A stretch of DNA of 64,000 bases from Pseudomonas cremoris (lineage in GTDB: Bacteria > Pseudomonadota > Gammaproteobacteria > Pseudomonadales > Pseudomonadaceae). Shown here piece after piece: positions 10,080 through 18,337 of this stretch (position 1 is its first letter; the number at the start of each line of letters is the position of its first letter). The position numbers and the translations under genes are program-made. Location of the stretch: positions 620,001 through 684,000 of the forward strand of contig NZ_JAAXCY010000001.1 of the NCBI RefSeq assembly GCF_014230465.1. Reading direction: 5' to 3'. The notes beneath the pieces were generated by a model. The model was not told where the DNA came from, searched no databases, and was given only the letters and a program-made list of their open reading frames with translations.

Positions 10080-10973
10080 TTACTTCTTGGCTGCGAACAG
10101 CGCGTCGAGCTTCTGCTCAAAGGTGTGGTAGTCGATGCGATCGTAAAGCTCCATGCGGGTTTGCATGGTGTCGATCACGTTCTGCTGGGTACCGTCGCGA
10201 CGGATCGCGGTGTAGACGTTCTCGGCGGCCTTGTTCATGGCACGGAAGGCCGAGAGCGGGTACAGCACGATGGAAACATCGGCAGATTTCAACTGTTCGG
10301 TGGTGTACAGCGGTGTGGCGCCGAACTCGGTGATGTTGGCCAGGATCGGCGCCTTCACGCGAGAGGCGAACAGCTTGTACATCTCAAGTTCGGTAATGGC
10401 TTCGGGGAAGACCATGTCGGCGCCGGCTTCGATGCAAGCGGCGGCACGCTCCAGGGCGGACTCCAGGCCTTCGACCGCCAGCGCGTCGGTACGCGCCATG
10501 ATCACGAAGCTGTCATCGGTGCGCGCATCCACGGCGGCTTTGATGCGGTCGACCATTTCTTGTTGGGACACGATTTCTTTATTCGGACGATGGCCGCAGC
10601 GCTTGGCGCCGACCTGGTCTTCGATATGGATGGCGGCGGCGCCGAACTTGATCATCGACTTGACGGTGCGCGCCACGTTGAACGCCGAGGAGCCGAAACC
10701 AGTGTCCACATCCACCAGCAGCGGCAGGTCGCAGACGTCGGTAATGCGGCGCACATCGGTGAGCACGTCATCCAGGCCGGTAATCCCTAAGTCCGGCACG
10801 CCCAGGGAACCGGCAGCAACACCGCCACCCGACAGGTAGATCGCCTTGAAACCGGCACGCTTGGCCAGCAGCGCATGGTTGGCGTTGATCGCGCCGACCA
10901 CCTGCAAGGGATGCTCGCTGGCGACGGCGTCACGGAAACGCTGGCCGGGAGTGCTCTTATTATTCGAACTCAT
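10080..10973 (-). CDS. prpB: methylisocitrate lyase
   Basis: Isocitrate-lyase/PEP-mutase superfamily enzyme, 297 residues, cleaving 2-methylisocitrate into pyruvate and succinate. The catalytic-loop motif KRCGH and the metal-binding DVDTGFG region are present. Two ATGs are adjacent; the one at 10973 has GAGG at a better distance (six to seven bases), while ATG 10976 overlaps the prpR stop as ATGA. Either way prpB is translationally coupled to the regulator. First enzyme gene of the operon. Confidence 0.95.
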   Translation of the reverse strand: MSSNNKSTPGQRFRDAVASEHPLQVVGAINANHALLAKRAGFKAIYLSGGGVAAGSLGVPDLGITGLDDVLTDVRRITDVCDLPLLVDVDTGFGSSAFNVARTVKSMIKFGAAAIHIEDQVGAKRCGHRPNKEIVSQQEMVDRIKAAVDARTDDSFVIMARTDALAVEGLESALERAAACIEAGADMVFPEAITELEMYKLFASRVKAPILANITEFGATPLYTTEQLKSADVSIVLYPLSAFRAMNKAAENVYTAIRRDGTQQNVIDTMQTRMELYDRIDYHTFEQKLDALFAAKK

Positions 10974-11683
10974 CATTCACCTCGTGATTGGGGGGCACCG
11001 TCGGGGAAATGACGGGCAATGTTGCGTTTGGAGGCGCCGATATGGCGGCGCATCAGCAGTTCGGCCAGTTCACCGTCGCGATCGGCAATCGCATCGAGAA
11101 TTCGGTGGTGCTCGGCAAAAGCCTGGCGTGGACGATTGGGGGTCGCGGAAAACTGGATGCGGTACATGCGCACCAATTGGTACAGCTCGCCGCAGAGCAT
11201 TTGGGTGAGGGTACGGTTACCGGCACCTTGAATTATCCGGTAATGAAAATCGAAGTCGCCTTCCTGCTGGTAGTAGCCGAGGCCGGACTGGAAGGATTCG
11301 TCGCGCTCGTGGGTGTGCAACACCTGGCGCAATTCTTCGATCTCCGCATCGGTCATGCGCTCGGCAGCCAAGCGACAGGCCATGCCTTCGAGGGATTCGC
11401 GGATTTCGTAGAGTTCGATCAATTCGGCGTGGCTCAACGACACCACCCGCGCGCCGACGTGGGGCACGCGCACCAATAGGCGCTGGCCTTCCAGGCGATG
11501 GATCGCCTCGCGCAGCGGGCCACGGCTGATGCCGTAGGTACGCGCCAGTTCCGGCTCGGAGATCTTGCTGCCGGGGGCGATCTCACCCTTGACGATGGCG
11601 GCCTGGATACGGCGGAAGACGTTTTCAGACATGGTCTGGGATTCGTCTGACACCGCGACCGAGGCTTCCGCTTGATCCAGCAT
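10973..11683 (-). CDS. prpR: GntR-family (FCD/FadR subfamily) transcriptional regulator of the prp operon
   Basis: Cytoplasmic DNA-binding regulator of 236 residues. Residues ~15-85 form a GntR winged helix ([20 protein letters not shown]); the rest is an all-helical FCD ligand domain. It is the first gene of the operon and overlaps prpB, so it probably autoregulates the whole unit. Note this is a GntR-type regulator, not the sigma54-type PrpR of enterobacteria. The ATG at 11683 (MLDQAEASV) has AAAGG upstream; an in-frame ATG at 11725 would overlap the predicted promoter. Two copies of ATTGTCGACA-type operator lie upstream. The gene symbol follows position in the operon. Confidence 0.88.
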   Translation of the reverse strand: MLDQAEASVAVSDESQTMSENVFRRIQAAIVKGEIAPGSKISEPELARTYGISRGPLREAIHRLEGQRLLVRVPHVGARVVSLSHAELIELYEIRESLEGMACRLAAERMTDAEIEELRQVLHTHERDESFQSGLGYYQQEGDFDFHYRIIQGAGNRTLTQMLCGELYQLVRMYRIQFSATPNRPRQAFAEHHRILDAIADRDGELAELLMRRHIGASKRNIARHFPDGAPQSRGE

Positions 11684-11768
11684 ATTGTCGACACCTTTAA
11701 AAGCAATGCCGCAAAAACTAGCCAATTAGCCTCGCGCAGTCAAAGAATAAATACACATTGTCGACAAT
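11684..11768 (-). promoter_or_regulatory. prp operon promoter with two GntR-type operators
   Basis: On the minus strand a -35 TTGACT (11738-11743) and -10 TAGTTT (11715-11720) are spaced by 17 bases. A perfect 12-base palindrome ATTGTCGACAAT lies at 11757-11768, just upstream of -35. A second copy, matching ten of twelve bases, lies at 11684-11693 immediately before the prpR start. The half-site style (TTGT..ACAA) fits FCD-type GntR regulators. The assignment to PrpR is inferred from position. Confidence 0.7.
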
Positions 11769-11955
11769 CGTCTAATAACCGCTTGCGCACTCTATCAGGG
11801 CATGGCCGCCTGCCAGCGCTGGCGCCAAAAAAGCATCATGTTAGAATGCCCGCCGCTTTTGCCTGACATCATTAGATGAAACGGCGCACGAGGGAGCTTG
11901 CGCAGCAATGCCAGTCGCCTTGAACCAAACATCGCACTGCACCGCCTCGGGATTT

Positions 11956-12492
11956 ATGAGACTCAAGCCCTTCCTTTTACTGATTTGCCTGTTATCGGTG
12001 CCCGGCCTTGCCATTGCCGGCGAGAAGACCGTGTACGGCCTCAACGAATACGCCCAATTGGCCGGCATCGACCTTGAAGTCGCCGCCAAACTGGACACCG
12101 GTGCCAAGACCGCCTCCCTCAGTGCCCGTGATATCAAGCGCTTCAAGCGCAACGGCGAATCCTGGGTGCGCTTCTACCTGGCCATCGACACCGCCCATTC
12201 CCACCCCATCGAACGCCCCCTGGCCCGCGTCAGCAAGATCAAGCGCCGTGCCGGTGACTACGACCCCGATGAGGACAAGAACTACACCGCCCGCCCAGTC
12301 ATTGCGCTGGACATCTGCATGGGCACTGCTTTACGCAGCATCGAAGTGAACTTGACTGACCGCAGCGCATTCCAATACCCGCTGCTGATCGGCTCCGAAG
12401 CGTTGAAACGCTTTGATGCGCTGGTCGACCCCAGTCTTAAATACGCAGCAGGCAAACCTGCCTGTGCCGCCGACGCTCATACCGCCGAGTAA
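11956..12492 (+). CDS. retropepsin-like aspartic protease (Zn_protease/DUF785 family), exported
   Basis: A 178-residue protein with a signal peptide (residues ~1-21, ending GLAIAG) and a retropepsin-like core with the D-T-G motif in KLDTGAKTAS. Family annotation as an 'ATP-dependent zinc protease' is historical; the visible motif is that of an aspartic protease, so I would expect periplasmic peptidase activity. The start at 11956 places the signal peptide at the N-terminus; an upstream ATG at 11908 would bury it. It is followed six bases later by the transglutaminase-like membrane protein and then an ATP-grasp ligase: one conserved three-gene cluster. Substrate unknown. Confidence 0.82.
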   Translation: MRLKPFLLLICLLSVPGLAIAGEKTVYGLNEYAQLAGIDLEVAAKLDTGAKTASLSARDIKRFKRNGESWVRFYLAIDTAHSHPIERPLARVSKIKRRAGDYDPDEDKNYTARPVIALDICMGTALRSIEVNLTDRSAFQYPLLIGSEALKRFDALVDPSLKYAAGKPACAADAHTAE

Positions 12493-12497
12493 ACCGA

Positions 12498-14033
12498 ATG
12501 CGCTCTCTGACCCTGCACCTGAAAATCCTGATCGCCATCCTGGTGGTGCTGGGTATTTCGGTCACCGCCTACCAGATCTTCGTGCTGGGGATCCCCGTCA
12601 CCGAAGACGCCACCGACGACTTGTGGAACATCGACGCCAAGGTCGAGTTCGTCGCCAACCCGAAAGACCCGGTGAAGATCCAGATGTTCGTGCCGCCGCT
12701 GAGCCGCGATTTCGTGAGCCTCAACGAGAGTTTCATCTCGAACAACTACGGGGTCAGCGTCAATCGTATCGACGGCAACCGTAAGGTCACCTGGTCGGCG
12801 CGCCGCGCCAATGGCAAGCAAACCCTGTATTACCGCCTGGTGTTGACCAAGCGCTACAGCGGCGAAAAAGCCAAGGTCAAGGGCCCGACCTTCCGTGACA
12901 GCATCGCCGTGGAAGGCCCGGAAAAAATCGCCGCCGAAGCCTTGCTGGCACCGATCCGCCAACACTCGGCCGACGTCGAAACGTTTATCAGTGAAACCAT
13001 CAAGCGCGCCAACAACCTCAACGATGACAATGTGAAGCTGCTGCTGGCGGGCGACCCGTCTACGCCGCACAAGGCCAAGATCGTCGAGTTGCTGCTGTCC
13101 ATCGCCCATGTGCCGGTGGAAAAGGTCCACACCATCCGCCTGGTGGCCGACCAACCACAAACCCCGGAGCTGTGGTTGCGCAGCTTCAATGGCAGCGACT
13201 GGCTGTACTTCAACCCGGAAACCGGTGAACAGGGCCTGCCCACCGACCGGCTGCTGTGGTGGACCGGTGATGAAAACCTGATCACTGTCGACGGTGGCAA
13301 GAAGGCCATGGTGACTTTCAGCCTGAACAACAGCGAGATGAACGCGATCCGCCTGGCCAAGCTGACGGACGAAAACACCGACGCCAACTTCCTCGAATAT
13401 TCGTTGTACGGCCTGCCGCTGCAAACCCAGCAGACCTTCATGATCATGGTGATGATCCCGATTGGCGTGCTGGTGATCCTGATCCTGCGCAACCTGATCG
13501 GCCTGCAGACACTGGGCACGTTTACCCCGGTGCTGATCGCCCTGGCATTCCGCGAAACCCAGTTGGGCTTCGGTATTGCGCTGTTCACCATTATTACGGC
13601 GCTGGGGCTGTCACTCCGGTCGTACCTGGAACACTTGAAGCTGCAAATGCTGCCGAGGTTGTCAGTGGTGCTGACCTTCGTGGTGGTGCTGATCGCGGCT
13701 ATCAGCCTGTTCAGCCATAAGCTTGGGCTGGAGCGCGGGCTGTCGGTGGCGCTGTTCCCGATGGTGATTCTGACCATGACCATCGAACGCCTGTCGATTA
13801 CCTGGGAAGAACGCGGCGCCAACCATGCGCTGAAAGTGGCGATTGGTACGCTGTTCGCCGCCTCCCTGGCGCACTTGATCATGAGCGTGCCAGAGCTGGT
13901 GTACTTCGTGTTTACCTTCCCGGCGATCCTGCTGATCCTGGTGGGCTTCATGCTGGCCATGGGTCGCTATCGCGGCTACCGCCTGACCGAGCTGGTGCGT
14001 TTCAAGGCATTCCTCAAGAAGGCTGATCAGTAA
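12498..14033 (+). CDS. inactive transglutaminase fused to seven transmembrane helices
   Basis: A 511-residue membrane protein: one N-terminal helix (~8-30), a soluble periplasmic part (~35-310) related to transglutaminases, then about seven helices (~312-500). The protein contains no cysteine at all, so the catalytic Cys of active transglutaminases is absent; this matches the family description 'inactive transglutaminase fused to 7TM'. It presumably binds rather than cuts or joins peptides. Its stop TAA overlaps the ATG of the next gene, so synthesis of the membrane protein and ligase is coupled. Confidence 0.85.
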   Translation: MRSLTLHLKILIAILVVLGISVTAYQIFVLGIPVTEDATDDLWNIDAKVEFVANPKDPVKIQMFVPPLSRDFVSLNESFISNNYGVSVNRIDGNRKVTWSARRANGKQTLYYRLVLTKRYSGEKAKVKGPTFRDSIAVEGPEKIAAEALLAPIRQHSADVETFISETIKRANNLNDDNVKLLLAGDPSTPHKAKIVELLLSIAHVPVEKVHTIRLVADQPQTPELWLRSFNGSDWLYFNPETGEQGLPTDRLLWWTGDENLITVDGGKKAMVTFSLNNSEMNAIRLAKLTDENTDANFLEYSLYGLPLQTQQTFMIMVMIPIGVLVILILRNLIGLQTLGTFTPVLIALAFRETQLGFGIALFTIITALGLSLRSYLEHLKLQMLPRLSVVLTFVVVLIAAISLFSHKLGLERGLSVALFPMVILTMTIERLSITWEERGANHALKVAIGTLFAASLAHLIMSVPELVYFVFTFPAILLILVGFMLAMGRYRGYRLTELVRFKAFLKKADQ

Positions 14034-15019
14034 TGTTCGGTTTCTGGAAGACCTGGAAGGCCCTGGAAGCGCGGGGAATCATGGGCATCAACCGGCGTAA
14101 TGCCGACTATGTGCTCAAGTACAACAAGCGCAGCCTGTACCCAATCGTGGATGACAAGATCATCACCAAGGAACGGGCCATCGCTGCTGGCATCCATGTG
14201 CCGGAAATGTACGGGGTGATCTCCACCGAGAAGGAAATCGACAAGCTCGACGAGATCATCGGTGGGCGCAGCGACTTCGTGATCAAGCCGGCACAAGGCG
14301 CCGGCGGTGACGGCATCCTGGTGGTGGCGGACCGCTTTGAAGGGCGCTATCGCACAGTGTCCGGCAAGATCATCAGCCACGAAGAGATCGAGCATCAGAT
14401 CTCCAGCATCCTCACCGGCCTGTATTCCCTGGGCGGTCACCGCGACCGCGCCTTGATCGAATACCGTGTGGTGCCCGACCAGATCTTCAAGAGCATCAGC
14501 TACGAAGGCGTGCCGGACATTCGCATCATCGTGCTGATGGGTTACCCGGTCATGGCCATGTTGCGCCTGCCGACACGTCAGTCCGGCGGCAAGGCCAACC
14601 TGCACCAAGGCGCCATTGGCGTCGGTGTGGACCTGGCCACTGGCTTGACCCTGCGTGGCACCTGGCTGAACAACATCATCACCAAACATCCCGACACCAC
14701 CAACGCGGTGGACGGCGTGCAACTGCCCAACTGGGACGGTTTCATGAAGCTTGCGGCAGGCTGCTACGAGCTGTGCGGGCTGGGTTACATCGGCGTGGAC
14801 ATGGTGCTGGACCAGGAGAAAGGCCCGCTGATCCTGGAGCTGAATGCGCGTCCGGGACTGAATATCCAGATTGCCAACGACTGCGGCTTGACGCTGCGCA
14901 CCCATGCCGTGGAGGCGCGATTAGAAGAGTTGAAGGCCGCAGGCGTGAGCGAAACCCCGGAGGAACGGGTGAAGTTCGTGCAGGAAATGTTTGGGCATAT
15001 TCCGCCTGTGGAGGGCTGA
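14033..15019 (+). CDS. alpha-L-glutamate ligase-like ATP-grasp protein
   Basis: Cytoplasmic ATP-grasp enzyme of 328 residues, RimK/sugar-transfer-associated type. ATP-binding lysine region FVIKPAQGAGGDGILV and the C-terminal metal motif ILELNARPGLNIQ are intact, so the protein should be an active carboxylate-amine ligase. The acceptor is unknown. The clustering with an exported protease and a dead transglutaminase suggests a system that makes a peptide or amino-acid modification inside and senses or trims it in the periplasm (inference). A REPIN follows the gene. Confidence 0.85.
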   Translation: MFGFWKTWKALEARGIMGINRRNADYVLKYNKRSLYPIVDDKIITKERAIAAGIHVPEMYGVISTEKEIDKLDEIIGGRSDFVIKPAQGAGGDGILVVADRFEGRYRTVSGKIISHEEIEHQISSILTGLYSLGGHRDRALIEYRVVPDQIFKSISYEGVPDIRIIVLMGYPVMAMLRLPTRQSGGKANLHQGAIGVGVDLATGLTLRGTWLNNIITKHPDTTNAVDGVQLPNWDGFMKLAAGCYELCGLGYIGVDMVLDQEKGPLILELNARPGLNIQIANDCGLTLRTHAVEARLEELKAAGVSETPEERVKFVQEMFGHIPPVEG

Positions 15020-15032
15020 ACACCAATCTATT

Positions 15033-15119
15033 GTGGGAGCGGGCTTGCTCGCGAAGGCGGTGGATCAGTTGAAATATCTGTGACTGACACACCGCATTCG
15101 CGAGCAAGCCCGCTCCCAC
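15033..15119. repeat. REPIN
   Basis: Inverted REP pair between the ATP-grasp gene and pabB (same strand), 14 bases after the stop. Confidence 0.9.
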
Positions 15120-15197
15120 ATTTGAACCGTGCTCTAGGACCAAACCCTTCGGCGGACTACAATCCCCTCCCCCACGCCAACGGCTGATCCACCCCGC

Positions 15198-16541
15198 ATG
15201 TCGACCTGCTCTGTACACCCGCTGCCCTACCGGGCCAACCCCGCCGAGTATTTTGCGGCGATTCGCCATGCGCCTGGCGCGGTGCTGCTGGACAGCGGCC
15301 GCCCGGCTGCCGAGCGCGGGCGCTATGACCTGCTTAGCGCTTGGCCCGAGGCGACGTTGACGGTTTCACCTGACGAAAGCGGCAGCGATTTCCTGCATCG
15401 CCTGCGGGAAAATCTCAAGAAACTGGGCGAAGCGGACCTGCCTGCCGGCTATGAACTGCCCTTTGCTGGCGGCTTGATCGGGTACCTGAGTTATGACTTC
15501 GGGCGGCACCTGGAGCAGATGCCGCACTTGGCTGCAGACGACCTGCACCTGCCGGATGCGCGCTTTGGACTGTATGCCTGGGCGCTGATCAGCGATCACC
15601 AGGCGCAAACCAGCCAGCTTGTATTTCATCCGGCGCTGGCCGACAGCGAGCGTCTACGCTTGATTGCGTTGTTCGGCCAGCCTGTCATCGACGCCGCTGC
15701 AACGTTCAAACTAGGCGGCGCGATGGCCCCTGACCTCACGGCCGAGGCTTATCGCCAGGCCATCGTGCGCATCCAGGACTATATCCAGGCCGGCGACTGC
15801 TACCAGGTCAACTTCGCCCAGCGCTTTCGCGCGCCGTGCATCGGCGACCCATGGGTGGCTTACTGCGCCTTGCGCGAGGCCTGCCCGACACCGTTTTCCG
15901 GGTTCCAGAGCCTGCCGGATGAAGGCGCTGTGCTGAGCCTGTCGCCTGAGCGCTTCGTGCATATCAGCGAACGCCGGGTCGAAACACGCCCAATCAAAGG
16001 CACGCGCCCGCGTGGTTCAACACCGGAAGAAGACGCTGCCAACGCCGCCGAACTGCTGGCCAGCCCCAAGGACCGCGCCGAAAACCTGATGATCGTCGAC
16101 CTGCTGCGCAACGACCTTGGTCGCACCTGCCGCATCGGTTCAGTCAGTGTGCCGGAACTGTTCAGCCTGGAAAGCTACCCCAACGTGCACCACTTGGTAA
16201 GTAGCGTCATCGGCGAATTGGCCGACGGCAAGGACGCCCTCGACCTCATCGCCGGCAGCTTCCCCGGCGGCTCCATCACCGGCGCACCGAAGATTCGCGC
16301 GATGCAGATCATCGATGAACTGGAGCCCACTCGACGCGGGCTTTACTGCGGCTCGTTGGTGTACCTGGACGTGCGCGGCGAGATGGACAGCTCCATCGCC
16401 ATCCGCAGTCTGCTGGTCAAGGATGGGCAGGTGTGCTGCTGGGGCGGCGGCGGGATCGTCGCGGACTCGGAGTGGGAAGCGGAGTATCAGGAGTCGCTGA
16501 CGAAGGTGCGGGTGTTGTTACAAACCTTGGAAAACCTGTAG
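15198..16541 (+). CDS. pabB: aminodeoxychorismate synthase component I
   Basis: Chorismate-binding enzyme of 447 residues that, with the PabA glutaminase, converts chorismate to 4-amino-4-deoxychorismate for folate. The N-terminal anthranilate-synthase-I-like domain is followed by the chorismate-binding domain with PIKGTRPRG and PGGSITGAPKIRAMQIIDE. The PIKGT form (lysine-containing) is typical of PabB, and no trp genes are nearby. No strong Shine-Dalgarno is visible before the ATG at 15198. It appears monocistronic. Confidence 0.92.
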   Translation: MSTCSVHPLPYRANPAEYFAAIRHAPGAVLLDSGRPAAERGRYDLLSAWPEATLTVSPDESGSDFLHRLRENLKKLGEADLPAGYELPFAGGLIGYLSYDFGRHLEQMPHLAADDLHLPDARFGLYAWALISDHQAQTSQLVFHPALADSERLRLIALFGQPVIDAAATFKLGGAMAPDLTAEAYRQAIVRIQDYIQAGDCYQVNFAQRFRAPCIGDPWVAYCALREACPTPFSGFQSLPDEGAVLSLSPERFVHISERRVETRPIKGTRPRGSTPEEDAANAAELLASPKDRAENLMIVDLLRNDLGRTCRIGSVSVPELFSLESYPNVHHLVSSVIGELADGKDALDLIAGSFPGGSITGAPKIRAMQIIDELEPTRRGLYCGSLVYLDVRGEMDSSIAIRSLLVKDGQVCCWGGGGIVADSEWEAEYQESLTKVRVLLQTLENL

Positions 16542-16602
16542 CACTCAGGCCGCTTTTGGCTTTCGAACGGAAAGCCGCACGATAGGAAAAGATCTGAATC
16601 AG

Positions 16603-16665
16603 AACGGCTGTGGACGAAATATAAGCTGGGCGATAGCGTCCAGCTCCGCCCGTCCACCAGCCGTT
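16603..16665. repeat. nested inverted repeat (structured element, function unknown)
   Basis: Outer arms 16603-16616 (AACGGCTGTGGACG) and 16651-16665 pair over 14 bases with a one-base bulge. Nested inside, AGCTGGGCG (16624-16632) pairs with CGTCCAGCT (16637-16645) around the tetraloop ATAG. There is no U-run, so this is not a normal terminator. It lies between pabB and higB, in a 229-base gap without a gene. Confidence 0.55.
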
Positions 16666-16744
16666 TGTGAAGGATCACATGAAGCGTCTGCATACTCGTC
16701 AGAAATCATTTCCAAGATTGCATCTCCAACCCATCACACCTACC

Positions 16745-16763
16745 ATCTCCCAAATTGGGAGAT
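16745..16763. promoter_or_regulatory. palindromic operator of the higBA operon
   Basis: Perfect inverted repeat with nine-base arms ATCTCCCAA and TTGGGAGAT around a single central A, ending eight bases before the higB start. The right arm contains GGGAGA, the only candidate ribosome binding site for higB, so repressor and ribosome would compete for this spot at DNA and RNA level. Binding by HigA is inferred from the family's habit of autoregulation. Confidence 0.68.
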
Positions 16764-16770
16764 TGCAGCG

Positions 16771-17073
16771 ATGCGGATAATTGCGCTCTCTACCCTGCGG
16801 ATATTCTGGGAAAGCCAGCCGGCTTTTTCCGATGCCAAAACGCCGCTTGTCGAGCTGTACCGCCATATGGAAAAGGCTGAATACGCGACACCACAAGCGC
16901 TCAAAGCAGAGCTTGGGACCGCGAGTATTCTTAAAGGCGGCAGGGTTGTATTCAACGTGGGCGGCAACAAATATCGAGTGATCATGGCGATCGATTACCT
17001 GCGCCAGCTCGGGTTCATACGTTTCGTAGGGACTCACGCGCAATACGATCAGATCAACGCGGAGACCGTGTGA
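16771..17073 (+). CDS. higB: HigB-family mRNA interferase toxin
   Basis: 100-residue toxin of the HigB_toxin family (E. coli HigB type), a ribosome-associated mRNA endonuclease. The VVFNVGGNKYRVIMAIDY segment matches the family's core strand region, and the basic C-terminal half is as expected. It precedes its antitoxin gene, the usual order for higBA, and overlaps it as TGATG. A palindrome just upstream is the likely shared operator. The codon mix is less GC-biased than in pabB or cysH, consistent with horizontal movement. Confidence 0.85.
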   Translation: MRIIALSTLRIFWESQPAFSDAKTPLVELYRHMEKAEYATPQALKAELGTASILKGGRVVFNVGGNKYRVIMAIDYLRQLGFIRFVGTHAQYDQINAETV

Positions 17074-17429
17074 TGAACATCAAGCCTATACATTCCCAGG
17101 AAGACCTGACCGCGGCACTTGCGCGCGTGGAGCAGCTATGGGGAGCAGACATTGGCTCGCCGGAGGGCGACGAGCTGGAAATCCTCGCCATACTTATCGA
17201 AAAGTACGAGTCCGAACACTGTCCAATGCCAGCTTCGGATCCGGTAGAGGCCATCAAGTTTCGAATGGAACAACTTGGCATGACGGCCCGCGACCTGGAG
17301 CCCTTTATCGGCACCAGCGGGCGGGTTTCCGAGGTTTTGAACCACAAGCGCAAGCTGAGCCTGGCGATGATCAAGCGCCTGCATGAGGGCTTGCGCATTC
17401 CTTATGAGCGCTTGTTGGTGGGGGGTTAG
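17073..17429 (+). CDS. higA: HigA-family antitoxin, helix-turn-helix
   Basis: 118-residue antitoxin whose C-terminal half is an HTH domain of XRE/HigA type (MTARDLEPFIGTSGRVSEVL, then a recognition-helix region). It neutralises HigB by binding and represses the operon through the HTH (family knowledge). The ATG at 17073 overlaps the higB stop; a GTG one codon earlier is also possible. A 35-base inverted repeat follows the gene and may end transcription. Confidence 0.85.
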   Translation: MNIKPIHSQEDLTAALARVEQLWGADIGSPEGDELEILAILIEKYESEHCPMPASDPVEAIKFRMEQLGMTARDLEPFIGTSGRVSEVLNHKRKLSLAMIKRLHEGLRIPYERLLVGG

Positions 17430-17454
17430 TAGAAAGATATGCAGCGGTTGAGCC

Positions 17455-17548
17455 GGCCTCTTCGCGAGCAAGCCCGCTCCCACATTTGACCGAGTACATC
17501 CTTTGGAATGCGATCAAATGTGGGAGCGGGCTTGCTCGCGAAGAGGCC
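17455..17548. repeat. REP pair in tail-to-tail orientation with perfect 35-base arms
   Basis: Left arm 17455-17489 and right arm 17514-17548 are exact reverse complements, with a 24-base spacer. The REP cores point the opposite way from the other REPINs here (CTCCCAC inside, GCGAAGAGGCC outside). It sits between the convergent higA and thrH genes and can act as a two-way transcription barrier (inference). Confidence 0.85.
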
Positions 17549-17567
17549 ATCAGCCACGCTGAAGACC

Positions 17568-18185
17568 TTACAGGCTCAACGGCCGATTCGACGCCTTGAT
17601 AAATTCCTGCTTCAAATCCTCAAACGTATGCACCGCCGGGAACTGCGGGAACTCACGGATCACATTCTCTGGCGCATGGAACAGAATCCCACGGTCGGCT
17701 TCGCCCAGCATGGCGGTGTCGTTGTAGGAGTCGCCGGCGGCGATGACGCGGTAGTACAGGCTCTTGAAGGCCAGTACCGACTGGCGCTTGGGATCTTTCT
17801 GGCGCAGTTGGTAACTCACCACGCGGTCGGTTTCGTCGGTGATCAGTCGATGGCAGAGCAAGGTCGGGAAGCCCAGTTGACGCATCAGCGGCTGGGAGAA
17901 CTCGTAGAAGGTGTCGGACAGGATCACCACCTGGAAGCGCTCGCGCAACCAGTTGACGAACTCGATGGCACCGTCCAGCGGCTTGAGAGTGGCGATCACT
18001 TCCTGGATGTCGGCGAGCTTGAGCCCGTGTTCGTCGAGAATACGCAGGCGCTGCTTCATCAACACGTCGTAGTCGGGAATGTCCCGGGTGGTGGCCCGCA
18101 AGGATTCAATACCGGTTTTTTCGGCGAACGCGATCCAGATTTCCGGAACCAGCACCCCTTCCAGGTCAAGACAGGCAATTTCCAC
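17568..18185 (-). CDS. thrH: bifunctional phosphoserine phosphatase/homoserine phosphotransferase
   Basis: HAD-superfamily enzyme of 205 residues, ThrH type, with the N-terminal nucleophile region CLDLEGVLVPE, a DLEGV variant of the DxDGT/V motif typical of ThrH, and the C-terminal AAGDSYNDTAML motif. In Pseudomonas it dephosphorylates phosphoserine and can transfer phosphate to homoserine, bypassing thrB. The start is GTG with GGGAG seven bases upstream. Divergent from cysH. Confidence 0.93.
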   Translation of the reverse strand: MEIACLDLEGVLVPEIWIAFAEKTGIESLRATTRDIPDYDVLMKQRLRILDEHGLKLADIQEVIATLKPLDGAIEFVNWLRERFQVVILSDTFYEFSQPLMRQLGFPTLLCHRLITDETDRVVSYQLRQKDPKRQSVLAFKSLYYRVIAAGDSYNDTAMLGEADRGILFHAPENVIREFPQFPAVHTFEDLKQEFIKASNRPLSL

Positions 18186-18337
18186 AAGACACTCCCATTA
18201 GATGTTGTTAGTTGAGCGAGCAAAAGGACTGCCGAACTCTAGCGATTCATGCTCGCCGCCGCAACGCAGGGCGGATTTTGATACCATCGCCCCCCTATAG
18301 AGCGCATAGCGCCACTGACCTTGTAGGAACCGTCCTG

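Noticed and set aside
11973..12492. Zinc-protease activity implied by the family name of the protein at 11956
   Set aside because: No HExxH or other zinc site is visible; the DTG motif supports an aspartic protease fold instead.
16558..16576. GGCTTTC/GAAAGCC hairpin after pabB as its terminator
   Set aside because: The stem is short and no U-run follows it; position alone is not enough.
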